Below are positions 26,625 to 36,000 of a stretch of DNA of 64,000 bases, piece by piece. The position numbers were made by a program, and so were the translations under genes. Below the pieces are notes generated by a model. That model saw nothing but the letters and a program-made list of their open reading frames with translations. It was not told the origin of the DNA and did not search any database. Source of the DNA: a bacterium. GTDB lineage: Bacteria > SAR324 > XYD2-FULL-50-16. The stretch is taken from contig JAHJTV010000010.1 of NCBI GenBank assembly GCA_018829445.1, forward strand, positions 1 through 64,000. The letters run 5' to 3'. The number at the start of each line of letters is the position of its first letter. Position 1 is the stretch's first letter.

Positions 26625-27656
26625 TTACTCTATATTTTTACCGGCTGTTTTAACACGAGGATCGATAACCGAGTACAGCAGATCGACAATCAGGTTTACC
26701 GTGCAGCAAATAACCGCAAAAACAATGGTAATACCGATGATAACCGGAAAATCATTGTTTAAAATTGCAAACCAGATTTGGCGACCCAGCCCCGGCCAAT
26801 CAAAAATACTCTCTACCAAAATAGAGCCGCCGATGTTCATTGCGTATACAATCCCAACAACCGTAACTACGGGGATTAATCCATTTTTAAATGCATATTT
26901 GTAACGTATCTGTCGTTCGCTAATGCCAAAGGCCCTGGCGGTTCTGATATAATTCTCATTCATCACCTCAATCATTGAAGATCGTGTTTGCCGAACGATA
27001 TATGCCAGAGATGCAAATGCCATGGTGACAGAAGGGAGGACAATATGTGCCAGGGAGCTGCGAAACACCACCCAGTTCCCTGTTAGTATTGAATCGATCA
27101 GAAAAAAACCTGTGACTCTTTCCAGTGGGTTGGTGTAAAACAGGGTACTTGATAATCTCCCCTGGATCGGCAGGTCTTCAATGATGCTACCAGAAAGCAA
27201 CTGCAGCATCATACCTAACCAGAAGATTGGGATAGCCACTCCACAAAAAGAGAATATTCGTCCCAGTTGATCCTCCAGTTTTTCGCGGCGAAATGCGGTA
27301 TAAACACCAATTGGTACTGCTATGATCAGGCTAATTACCGTCGATACAGTTACCAGTTCAATGGTGGCAGTAAAATAGCGTTTCAACTCCTTACTAACCG
27401 GTTGACGGGTACGAATAGAATCCCCAAAATCTCCATTCAGTAGACGGCCCAAGTAATGGATGTACCGGATGTGAATCGGTTTATCCAGCCCCAGCAGTTT
27501 TTGAGCTGCCTCTACCTGCCCAGCTGCTGGGTGAGGTCCAACCCAAAGCCTTGCTGGATCAGCTGGTGCAACCGCAGACAGAAAGAATGTTACGGTTGTT
27601 AATACAAACAGAACAAGCGTAACAAATACAATTCTTTTAATTATGTAGTATCCCAT
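26625..27656 (-). CDS. Peptide ABC transporter permease (DppB/OppB type)
   Basis: Inner-membrane permease of 343 residues. The start MGYYIIKRIVFVTLVLFVLTTVTFFL is the typical first helix. LNGDFGDSIRTRQPVSKELKR is the family periplasmic region, and RTARAFGISERQIRYKYAFKNGLIPV is the EAA loop contacting the ATPases. It is preceded by a C45 hydrolase gene 101 nt upstream on the same strand. With the DppC-type protein it forms the channel for the solute delivered by the family-5 binding protein. Confidence 0.9.
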   Translation of the reverse strand: MGYYIIKRIVFVTLVLFVLTTVTFFLSAVAPADPARLWVGPHPAAGQVEAAQKLLGLDKPIHIRYIHYLGRLLNGDFGDSIRTRQPVSKELKRYFTATIELVTVSTVISLIIAVPIGVYTAFRREKLEDQLGRIFSFCGVAIPIFWLGMMLQLLSGSIIEDLPIQGRLSSTLFYTNPLERVTGFFLIDSILTGNWVVFRSSLAHIVLPSVTMAFASLAYIVRQTRSSMIEVMNENYIRTARAFGISERQIRYKYAFKNGLIPVVTVVGIVYAMNIGGSILVESIFDWPGLGRQIWFAILNNDFPVIIGITIVFAVICCTVNLIVDLLYSVIDPRVKTAGKNIE

Positions 27657-27757
27657 GATCTTGTATCTTTTTCATATTTTAATACTTAAGAAAATTACGA
27701 CTAAATCGTGAACCAATGTATTCTTTGCTCGGGTCATTGAAGACCATTAGACTTTGG

Positions 27758-28831
27758 TTACAGGTCATGCATTTTGAAATTCCCCTGGCATGGTACTCCA
27801 AGAGAAATCCACATTTTTCTTTCATTGAGATCCATGATTAGGGAAGCGATTGTCTGACTTCCCTCATATGGCTGTTCATTCGGCTTCTTGTGACAGCAGA
27901 TGGAATCGGGTTGATTAGCGTGATCAGCTAATATTGTCTGAAGATGCTGAACGGTTAATTCTCTGGAAGTGTAGCCAACTAACTGTCGAAGTCGATTTAA
28001 GCGGGCATTCGAGCCGGCGTATTGTCCTGGAATTTCGAGGGTTTGCATTTTCGAAGACTGGTAATGATTGGTATGGGCAATCCAACCGTTTATTCCTGGT
28101 ATGATATCATGAACATCAGCTGAACATTCAACACAGCATAGTTCTCCATTGGCATCTGCTAGTGTGAAGTTGTAACCACCGGATCGATCTTCAAAAGTGC
28201 TTTTAGCAATTGCTTCTTCAATAGTGCGAGCGGAAAGAACAGCACGAGAATACACAACACGTGGCACTGAAAGATTGTTATCGCGATGATATACAGAATT
28301 AATTGCCACGCCTATCCCTTCTTCGTTAAACCCGATATTGGCCAACAAAGCCCCATAGGTAAGACTCAAAAATGCAGGTTGATTTTGTGGTTTTACCCGA
28401 AGAAGATACAGATGGTTGCGATCCACACTAATCCAGTCTTCATTGTGCGCCAGCAATACATGCCCGTTTTCCGTGCGATCATTGCTAACAGCTACATTAC
28501 TGCATGAAGACACACTGTATTCACAGAAAACTTCTTCAAAACAGTTCAAAAGCCAGACATCTTCAAAAGATACATTTGCGCCTTCTGCAATAGCCTGTAG
28601 TTCTTCGATATATTCTGGAAAACTAGCAACTGCAGGAGGAAAGTACCTTTTCGCCTTTTCCCTGGCACCCAACCATTTTTTATCGTCACCACCCCAGGAA
28701 AACGTACGGTATGCAGTGACCATCCCTTGAATTTGCAGCCTTGCACCTTCCCCCTGCTGATGACCTCGTTCACGAGGCTTTCCCATAATTTCAATAAGTG
28801 GAATCTCTTTGATATCTTCCAATTTTTTCAC
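27758..28831 (-). CDS. C45-family (AAT-like) Ntn hydrolase, copy 2
   Basis: Second penicillin-acyltransferase-like amidase in the locus, 357 residues and no signal peptide. The probable nucleophile is Cys110 in VSSCSNVAVS, preceded by Ser rather than the Gly seen in copy 1, so self-cleavage there would be at Ser-Cys. LLAHNEDW (127-134), NEEGIGVAINSVY and WIAHTNHYQSSKM match the family. It is the first gene of the minus-strand operon. Divergence from copy 1 suggests different amide substrates or successive steps. Confidence 0.8.
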   Translation of the reverse strand: MKKLEDIKEIPLIEIMGKPRERGHQQGEGARLQIQGMVTAYRTFSWGGDDKKWLGAREKAKRYFPPAVASFPEYIEELQAIAEGANVSFEDVWLLNCFEEVFCEYSVSSCSNVAVSNDRTENGHVLLAHNEDWISVDRNHLYLLRVKPQNQPAFLSLTYGALLANIGFNEEGIGVAINSVYHRDNNLSVPRVVYSRAVLSARTIEEAIAKSTFEDRSGGYNFTLADANGELCCVECSADVHDIIPGINGWIAHTNHYQSSKMQTLEIPGQYAGSNARLNRLRQLVGYTSRELTVQHLQTILADHANQPDSICCHKKPNEQPYEGSQTIASLIMDLNERKMWISLGVPCQGNFKMHDL

Positions 28832-29487
28832 CTTGTATTTTTTTAAATACCGATCTGTGCCCTGCAGCTCGAAATTTTTATCATGCCTTTTGAGAAGCTA
28901 AAGGGTAATGATCAGCAATCAAAGTTTTTGGTTTAAATGAAGAACCTAATTACAATCATGTAAAATTATTTAAACCAAATAGTGTCACATATGGTCAATT
29001 GTCAATAAAACCGTAATTGTAAGTATTTTCCGATTTATCGTAATTAGAAATTTGCCTAGCCAAATTTTCGTAATTAGAAATTTCTTTCACCTTATTTTTC
29101 CGTATTCGACATATAGCTATCAAATGCGAACAAAGTTTGTCAACAATAGAAAATAAAATTTTTACAATCGGTATGACTCTCTTGTTTTTACAGACAGAAC
29201 CTATGAACAAATCCATGATTCTTAGAATTAGTGCAATGGTTAACTGATGTATTGGTTGTTACTCGCTGAATTCTCAGAGCCTGGTGACAGTCGGGTAATC
29301 AGACTCTATTCTTCACTTGATATTATCTAAATAGAACTGCTTGAAAATCATGTTTAGATTGGACAGAATTGTCGTAATTGGATAAAAAGTTATTTATTAA
29401 AGGCAAATATGGAAAAAATATGAGATCCATTTCGGATAAAGGTTGTTTTTCACCATTTGTCTTCATCGGAAATTCATCGGAAAAAAT
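28832..29487. promoter_or_regulatory. Divergent control region between the C45/ABC operon and the Lrp-type gene
   Basis: A 650-base AT-rich region between divergent genes. It holds the repeated CGTAATT motifs annotated separately. Promoters for both directions must lie here, but I cannot place -35/-10 boxes reliably in such AT-rich DNA. No gene is evident; the 73-codon frame on the minus strand (28995-29216) overlaps the repeats and lacks any match. Confidence 0.5.
29011..29083. repeat. Phased CGTAATT motif array, candidate Lrp/AsnC-type binding sites
   Basis: TCGTAATTAGAAATTT occurs exactly twice (29038-29053 and 29068-29083), 30 bases apart, about three helical turns. A third related site, CCGTAATTGTAAG, starts at 29011, 27 bases before the first. 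A fourth, TCGTAATTGGATAA, lies at 29372 closer to the regulator gene. Face-of-helix spacing of short AT-rich sites is what Lrp-type octamers bind. The assignment to the adjacent regulator is an inference. Confidence 0.5.
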
Positions 29488-29985
29488 ATGCCAAAAATAG
29501 ACAAGAAAAATATTTCAATTATAAATATGTTAATGGATGACGGACGGATGTCTTGTTCAGAAATTGCAAAAAAAATGGGGAATATAACAGAGCGATCTGT
29601 ACAATATCGGATAAATCGTTTAGTGAGCGAAAACGTAATAAAAATATGTGCAGTACCCAGTGCGGAAAAACTTGGTTTCCCAGTTATAGCAGATATTTAT
29701 ATCGAAGTAGAATCTGCCAATATTGAAGAAGTTGCAAAAACATTGGCAGAATATGAATGTGTTGCCTATGTTGCTTGTTCTATTGGTAATCCCGATGTTA
29801 GTATCCAGATTTTTTCTCCGGACAATTCAACAGTTTTTCGTTTTGCAACGGAAATTGTTGGAAAAATGCCTGGTGTTATAAAAACTAAGACATTGATACT
29901 TCCGACAATATTAAAAGCAAATTCACAATGGCGAGTTCCAATCACCTTCGAACATGAGTTTAAAAGGGTTAAAAAAAGTCAGTAA
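29488..29985 (+). CDS. Lrp/AsnC-family transcriptional regulator
   Basis: A winged helix-turn-helix (KKNISIINMLMDDGRMSCSEIAKKMGN, with ITERSVQYRINRLVSENVIKI) is followed by an Lrp ligand-binding (RAM-like) beta-alpha-beta domain to the C-terminus. From the internal ATG used here it is 165 residues, close to the usual 150-165. An upstream ATG at 29443 would add 15 residues rich in Phe/His that do not fit the family. It is divergent from the C45/ABC operon and probably senses an amino acid or amide product and controls that operon. Confidence 0.8.
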   Translation: MPKIDKKNISIINMLMDDGRMSCSEIAKKMGNITERSVQYRINRLVSENVIKICAVPSAEKLGFPVIADIYIEVESANIEEVAKTLAEYECVAYVACSIGNPDVSIQIFSPDNSTVFRFATEIVGKMPGVIKTKTLILPTILKANSQWRVPITFEHEFKRVKKSQ

Positions 29986-30431
29986 AGCCCGGTTAGGACT
30001 TTGCAGTAAAAACATGAATAATCAGCATTTTTTTTTGGTAAGACCCTGTTGCATCTAAGTCGGTGGGGCACCTTGAAAAGCTTCTATCGCAAAAAAAATC
30101 ACACCTACGAATTATCTCTCACTCTGATCTAATTACGCAATCAATGAGTAAAATGTGACTTTGCGACAGAACCCTTTTTTGCTGGCGTTAAAAACTTAAG
30201 CAGGGTTGTTGAGGATGGTCAGTCAGGAGAATCGAATTGAAATTGAGAGATATTTCAATTTCAGAATTAAAAAGAGAGACAAACCAGCGGGAGTTCAACT
30301 TCCGGCGGACTACCAGGCTTTGTTTGTCCAGGGATAATTACCTGAAAATATGGATCATTTGGTGTAGTTATTTTTACATATGCTTGTATTGCTGTCCAGA
30401 GATCCGAATTCCCGGTGATCGTGTTCTTATA
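29986..30431. other. Intergenic region with a possible IS6-like relic
   Basis: GACCCTGTTGCATCTAAGTC (from about 30042) and GACTTTGCGACAGAACCC (to about 30174) are imperfect inverted repeats. They resemble the GGxTCTGTTGCAAAGT ends of IS6-family elements, 130 bases apart with no transposase between them. This could be a decayed miniature element. No gene is evident in the rest. Confidence 0.3.
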
Positions 30432-30842
30432 TTACCCAAAATCCAGGGTTTTTTCTTCACTACAAAAACTTTTTGAGATGATGATCAGGGATAAAAGAGT
30501 TTTAAATGACTCGACAAGTTTCTCCATGGCTACAGAATTTTGCCCGCTACTCACAACATCGCCCAAAACGTCTTCCAATTCATGCAAGGCTTTGGCGATA
30601 GTAGGTAATTCGAAAGATTGTGCTAAACCTTTAACAGAGTGAACAATTCCAGCAACCTGCCGATAGTTTTTAGATAATTCTTTTGGTGTTGTCATTTCAG
30701 ACTGGGCCACATCGAGGGATGTTTGCATTTCATTTAGTGCCTCAGCCAAGCTTGACTTATGCTTTGATTCGGCAGTCATCACTTCTCCCATCAATTGGAT
30801 TGTGGAAAAAGTGGGATTTTGTTCGTCCGTTTCGTTTTCCAA
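30432..30842 (-). pseudogene. Hpt-domain protein fragment
   Basis: The 136-residue frame begins with TTG and contains IVHSVKGLAQSFELPTIAKA followed by LHELEDVLGD. This matches a histidine phosphotransfer (Hpt) domain with phosphorylatable His68 in the HSxKGxA motif, as found in CheA-type or hybrid kinases. Coding-like sequence continues upstream in other frames up to the RAYT element at about 30980 (LALKFAFETVLGDVVEL), with stops between. It is probably the 3' remnant of a larger kinase or Hpt gene broken by frameshifts and the insertion. A short free-standing Hpt protein cannot be excluded. Confidence 0.5.
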
Positions 30843-30980
30843 TAAACTTAAATAGTCTCAGAACCTCGGTATACTGTTTATTTCCACTGGGATTTAAGGA
30901 AAAGTAAGCTCTACAACATCTCCCAGTACCGTTTCGAACGCAAACTTAAGGGCCAAATCGACGAGCTCTTTTATTGTTGA

Positions 30981-32041
30981 AAAGGGGTCAAGTCTTCTTT
31001 TGACGTACTTTTTGGATTTTATTTTCCAATAACCGGACTGCTGCCGCAAAAGCAGAATTCTCCTTAAGCAGGTTGTTGATCCGTTCAATCGCCGTGGATG
31101 CTCCGCTGTAACTGCTGAGATTGAACAGTTCTGCAATCTCTCCCTGTTTACACATCGATTTTCCGTGAATCAAATGGATGGCCAAGTCACGAGGCGTGTT
31201 GGCAACTCCCCGTTTCTGTTGCAGGATCTCTTTTTGTGCTAATCCAAAATGGTGACAAACCAGTGATACAATCCGTTTTGATTCGAGGGCTAAGTCTTTT
31301 ACAGCCGGTTTTTCCGTATGCACCATCGAATGAAAGAACTAATTTCTGACCTGATCGACGAACTCTTTGCTTCGAAGTATCGAAGGCAGGTTTTTCTTTT
31401 TCAGGAATTGCTCTATTTCTTCTTCTGCGCTTCGTGACACCAACTCTTCCTTTTTATACATCCCTTCGATTTTTTTTAGTTGAAACCGCCCTGTCAGCAG
31501 ATCTCGGTTCAACCATTGATACTGCGGAAGGTCAGACAGGTATTCAGTATAACATCTCCAGGGATACTCTTCCGGTGTTTTCACTATTCCGGCCTTGACT
31601 GGATTGAATCAGATAGTTGTCATCGCCATTCAGAACCGATTGAACCTGCCCCGAAACAAAGGACCATCCAAACGGTGGTGTCTGTTAAAACGCTGAGTAT
31701 AGATACCATTGATATGTTGCATTCAGCGGGAAAGATTAGCTTCAGGAGTTTGAATCAGCAGATGATAATAATTCGGAATCAGACAATAACCACAAATATG
31801 CACTTTCCATAGCCCAACGACTTCATCCAAAACCATAAAAAACAGCCGGTAGTCTTCGTTATCAAGATAGATCTTGTCACTCCGGAGACCCCGATTAATG
31901 ATGTGATACCAGGCATCCGGGTATTCGATTCGTAGTGAACGACTCATAATACCTCAGAGAAAAAACACAAAAAGGCAATTCAACAACTCTCCTTCAATAA
32001 TTGAATAGACAACATAAGTCAAAAGAAGACTTGACCCCCTT
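30981..32041 (-). mobile_element. RAYT (REP-associated tyrosine transposase) element with inverted ends
   Basis: A ~1,060-base element bounded by exact inverted repeats at least 21 bases long (left from 30984 starting GGGGTCAAGTCTTC, right 32018-32038). It encloses one degenerate transposase gene. The same ends bound the deleted copy at 14097-14495. It is inserted between the Hpt fragment and a lipoprotein gene whose stop lies 20 bases beyond the right end. No clear target-site duplication is visible. Confidence 0.75.
30988..31947 (-). pseudogene. Degenerate RAYT transposase
   Basis: The N-terminal piece (31723-31947) reads MSRSLRIEYPDAWYHIINRG. Its HUH motif, usually NHYHLL, is changed to NYYHLL. 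A TGA follows LSR where family members have Cys, then QHINGIYTQRFNRHH continues in the same frame. Next come a frame disturbance and an apparent deletion around 31600-31650, NPVKAGIVKTPEEYPW to FVDQVRN, an in-frame TAG, and FFHSMVHTEKP running to the C-terminal DnaA-like helix-turn-helix (EIAELFNLSSYSGASTAIER). These lesions, including loss of a catalytic histidine, mean it is inactive. Family members mobilise REP-type palindromes. Confidence 0.75.
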
Positions 32042-32061
32042 TTGGGCCTACCCCTTTTACC

Positions 32062-32781
32062 TCAATTAAAAGAGAGACCCTGGCGAAGCTGGGTGTGTTG
32101 TTCCAGTCCTTTCTCCTTGATTTCTGCGATGTATTGCACCTTTTGTTTGTCTTCGTGAACTCTGCTGAAGTTCCACGCCGATCCATTCCATGAGGAGGTA
32201 TTATCCGGTTCAAACCCGGATGATTCCGGATTATATTGATAGAGGACATTCAAATAATATCCCTGGTGATTTGCAAAACGATGGTAGGTTTGAATCACTG
32301 TCTTGGGAACGCTGATGCTGTTTTCTTTGATATATTTGAACGTATCCCTGTCTAAAGCTGTGTCCTTTGTAAATCCGAAGTTAACAATGTGATTAACCAC
32401 AAAACAATCCTGGTCAGAATTCCTTATATTGGATTTTACATCCTTAAAATGAAAATTCTCCCGATCACAATATTCGCTGGCCAAGTATCCCCCGGATTTA
32501 ACTTTTTTATCTCTCACAGATATGTACATGTGTGTATGGATCGTGCCGTTTTCAATCTTCAGCAGGTTCATTTGGAGAAAGCTCCTTTGATTAACACTAT
32601 GTGCTGCTAGAACCCACTCGCCTTCATCCAGGGGAATCACATTGTCAAGAACAGTGATTGAGCCTGTAAAAACCTGTCCGCATGAAAATTTACCCTGTTC
32701 CTCCCGGACTGTGCTGGTACACGAAGCAAAGAATAATAAAACCACACAGGAAAACATTAATTTCAAAATACTTTTTTCCAC
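32062..32781 (-). CDS. Putative lipoprotein of unknown function
   Basis: A 239-residue protein with a lipoprotein signal, LMFSCVVLLFFASC, giving a lipidated Cys at residue 21. The mature part is Gly/Asn/Tyr-rich and probably beta-structured, with four further cysteines that could pair. No known domain was recognised. Its 3' end sits 20 bases from the RAYT right end, so the last residues (HTQLRQGLSFN) may not be original. It is on the same strand as the propeller lipoprotein and Rhs fragment upstream. Confidence 0.6.
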   Translation of the reverse strand: MEKSILKLMFSCVVLLFFASCTSTVREEQGKFSCGQVFTGSITVLDNVIPLDEGEWVLAAHSVNQRSFLQMNLLKIENGTIHTHMYISVRDKKVKSGGYLASEYCDRENFHFKDVKSNIRNSDQDCFVVNHIVNFGFTKDTALDRDTFKYIKENSISVPKTVIQTYHRFANHQGYYLNVLYQYNPESSGFEPDNTSSWNGSAWNFSRVHEDKQKVQYIAEIKEKGLEQHTQLRQGLSFN

Positions 32782-32994
32782 AGAAATCTCCGTTCAAGAT
32801 TATCAGAAGCCCGCTACGCTAAACGGACAATGCACAAAAAAAACTCACCTTGGATCACGAAAAGCTTCCTGTTCCTGTTATTTCTTAGAACAAGCTTTTT
32901 GCCCCCAAAAAGGGTGTTCTAAGGCAAAAATATGGTGCAATAACTGACTTGATAGCCGGAAAATTCGGGACATTAGCTTGGTCCGACCCGAATC

Positions 32995-33859
32995 TCAAGA
33001 CCCGAATCTCAACGTTTCGACTTTCAAAGTATCCAAGTTGAGTTTAAAAATTGCATTATAAGACAATTGTACAAAATATACATTGCTTTGCAGCTTGGTT
33101 AACCCATATGGGCAGTCTATTTTTCCATTTAAGCCTTTTTCAATTAATGTTGTTACTTTGGCTGTCTTAATTTCGATCTTTCGAATTGTATCGTTACCAC
33201 AATCCGACACATAAAGTGCATGCGAGTCTGCGGTGATACCCCTTAAACGATAGAACCTGGCTTTACTGACCGAATCATCCACCCATCCCGATTTCTTTGA
33301 TCCGGCAAAAGTCCGCACTTCGGCTGTTTGAGGATCGATCCGACGTATTCTATGTTCATCGGTGACGTATAGAAATTCTCCCAATTTTGTCATGAAAAGC
33401 GGATCTGAAAACTGGGCCTTAATCCCAATTCCGTCTGCAATACCAGTTTTTTTTGTTTCCCGCAAAAACAACAGTTTCACCAGTTTCAATATCCGTTTTT
33501 GTGATCCAATGCCTATAATTATCTGTAACGAATAGGCTATTGCCATATTTTTCAATCCCGTTTGCACTTGTGAAATCAAATACAGCTTTGGTTGATTTTG
33601 ACCATTTAGGTCCTGTTAAAACAGAAACAGACTGTCTGTTTTTATTGAACTTTACAATTCTGGATGTACCAGTCAAATAAATATAGTCATTTACTACTGT
33701 AAGACCATGAGGATAACAGACACTGTTATCCCACCTGTCAGAAGAACAGGCTCCAGCTAATGGTATCAAGCGAGCTACTATACCATCTATAATAATTTCA
33801 CAAGAGCTACTTAATGTAGAAACAATAAGCAACATGATAAACACTCTAATTTTTTTCAT
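32995..33859 (-). pseudogene. NHL/beta-propeller lipoprotein, frameshifted
   Basis: Two overlapping frames form one protein. The first (33859 to 33419) has signal MKKIRVFIMLLIVSTLSSSC with a lipobox Cys and two propeller repeats (YPHGLTVVNDYIYLTGTSRI, FTSANGIEKYGNSLFVTDNY). The second continues with DPLFMTKLGEFLYVTDEHRI, YRLRGITADSHALYVSDCGN and CPYGLTKLQSNVYFVQLSYN. The frames join at a run of eight T (33447-33454; A on the coding strand). Removing one base gives ETGETVVFAGNKKTGIADG. The intact protein would be ~290 residues with NHL-type repeats. Either a recent mutation, a sequencing or assembly slip, or phase variation at the homopolymer explains it. Confidence 0.65.
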
Positions 33860-33979
33860 CTTTTATTGCTGGAAATCTAATTAAATATCTAAAATCTTTT
33901 GTAGTTTTTTTTACTTTTTCCACCAATTCTGTTTAATAGTGCTAGTTTTTATTAATCTCTAATTCATCGGATAGATATT

Positions 33980-35914
33980 TTATTTGCACATAGCAGCAGT
34001 ATCAGGTACCGAGGAACTTGAGCCAGAAAAAAAGTCGGAAACTGCACTAGTTACGGAGTCCCAAGCGCCAGTGATGGAGTCCATAATTCCTTTAGCATTA
34101 CTTGTAATTCCTCTTACGGCAGTATCAAATACAGTACCAGAAAGAAAACCCGCTATAGCTGATGCGACAAGGTTTGTACCTCCTGTAAAAGCTGCCATAC
34201 CGACCGAAACCGCCGCCGAAACAATACCTGAAGCAGTCACGGTTGCGGAACTTGCTGGTCTAGATAAGTCTGTTGAAGCTCCAAATAAGGCTTTTTCAAC
34301 ATGAGAATCCGCAGTTTCTCCACTAACAAGCCAAGAAACAATATTGACAATAGTTGATTCGCCAATCAATCCCATCGGATCAACCCACCTTAGCGGATTC
34401 CCTGAAGCATAACCATATCTCAGTTGTTGGGCGGGATCAACCAGTAAGTCTTCGGTTTGAAGTCCCAGGTACTGCAGGAGTTCGTGTCTGCTGTTTTGGG
34501 GGAGAGCCAGGTTGGCGAAATTGAAAACGTCCGGTTGGATGAACCGACTTGTTTTTGGATCATAAAAGCGGGCATCCATCTGCACCAGGCCGGTCAGGCT
34601 GTCGGTGTGCTTTCCGGTGTAAAGGTACGGGTTGACGGTTCTGTTGAGGTGTTTGGCCAGGATGGATCGTCCCAGGCCAGACCAGATTCCATGGGATCTA
34701 TAAGTGTAAACCTCTCCCTGTGGGTTGTAACCGTAATTGATGATCGATCTGCCCCTGTCATCGGTCAGTTCCCTGGTGGAACCCAGTGAATCCTGGTGAA
34801 ACCAGAGGGAGCTGTAGTGGGACTTAAAATGTCCGTATGGATTGAACTCCTTGCGCCTGTCTGTTTCATACAGGTTCTGGTGAATCAGTTCTCCGTAGGG
34901 AAGTCCCTGATCTTCCAATGGAAGATAAGTCAGTCTTCGGTAGGGGGTTCCGTCCGGTTCCCATTGTCCCACTTCCTGTCTCCGGTCGTACATCGATCGG
35001 ATTTGGTAACCATGGACATGGTCGCCTGACTGGGCGGTGAAAACACGCCGATCCAGGGCATCGTAGCTGTAGTTTGATTTTGATCCCCAGGGAGTTTCGA
35101 TTTCCGTCAGCCTTCCCAGATCGTCGTACCGGTATTGCCGGGAATAGCTTTTATCATGATCCTTCCAGCTCTTTTGGGTCAAGTTGCCGTTGGCATCATA
35201 TTGATAACTGATCTCCACCGGCGACAAGAATCCCAACCCCCATGGATGGTTCCAGAGATCGTCAAACCAGAGATGATCCTGCCGGTCATGCTCCTTAAGA
35301 CTTTTGGTTTCTTGGTCCAGCAGATGTTCGGAGTACAAGGGCAAATGCCTGAAAGACTCGGTTTTAACCAGTTGATCCGCTTCATTGTACTGATGTTTGA
35401 TCACCCGGCTTCAGACCTGCTTTTCCGTCATATTACCGACGGCGTCATAAGCATAGCGGTTCCAGAGTCCGAAGGGTTCAGCTGCTTTGGTCAGGCGGTC
35501 ATTGGCATCATATTCGTAAAAGGTCGGGCGGTTGTTTTTATATTGGGCGCTGACATTACCCGCCGCATCATAGGCATAGACCAGTTTGTTTTGGGTTTGC
35601 CACCGGCTTTTTTCCATCCTTTTTTCAAACTGTTCACGGGTTCGATCCAGGTTTCTTTTTAGATGAGGGATCTGGATTCCCCAGGGGACTTCAAAACCGT
35701 AAAAGTCATTGAAAAAATCCCAGCCATGGTGCCAGCCCCAGGATTGATATTCCTGTCTTAAGATCGCCGTGGTTCGACCCAGTTTGTCATAAAACCTTAA
35801 GTCCCTGGTCTGGTTGGGCAGGGTTCGATTAATCACCCGGCCTAGCAGATCCCTTTCAAAGGTCGTGGTTTCACCGGCCTGTTCCAGTGAGATGATCCTT
35901 CCAATAAACTGATA
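33980..35914 (-). pseudogene. Rhs-family C-terminal fragment with core and variable tail
   Basis: This is the 3' part of an Rhs/YD-repeat gene. YD repeats are seen (YSYDALDRRV, YEYDANDRLTKA), then the Rhs core (SLTGLVQMDARFYDPKTSRF, YGYASGNPLRWVDPMGLIG). After the core comes a 120-residue Ala/Gly/Ser-rich variable tail ending AAMCK. An in-frame TGA at 35411-35413 (after MTEKQV) interrupts the frame, with Rhs homology on both sides. The 5' side is open only to 35914, where TAA ends the homology, so the large N-terminal shell is missing. The tail resembles hydrophobic glycine-zipper pre-toxin segments rather than a recognisable nuclease. No immunity gene was recognised next to it. Confidence 0.75.
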
Positions 35915-36000
35915 TTAATTTCTTTTAAATCGAAGTAAATCTATTACTCAGTGGTTTACTGCTGTTTTTTAAAGCGATTCGCAATTAGACAATCAAAACC

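Noticed and set aside
28995..29216. 73-codon minus-strand frame in the divergent control region
   Set aside because: It is made largely of the repeated CGTAATT motifs and has no coding pattern.
30237..30476. 79-codon frame before the Hpt fragment
   Set aside because: No family match; Trp/Cys/Tyr-rich end and overlap with the Hpt frame on the other strand.
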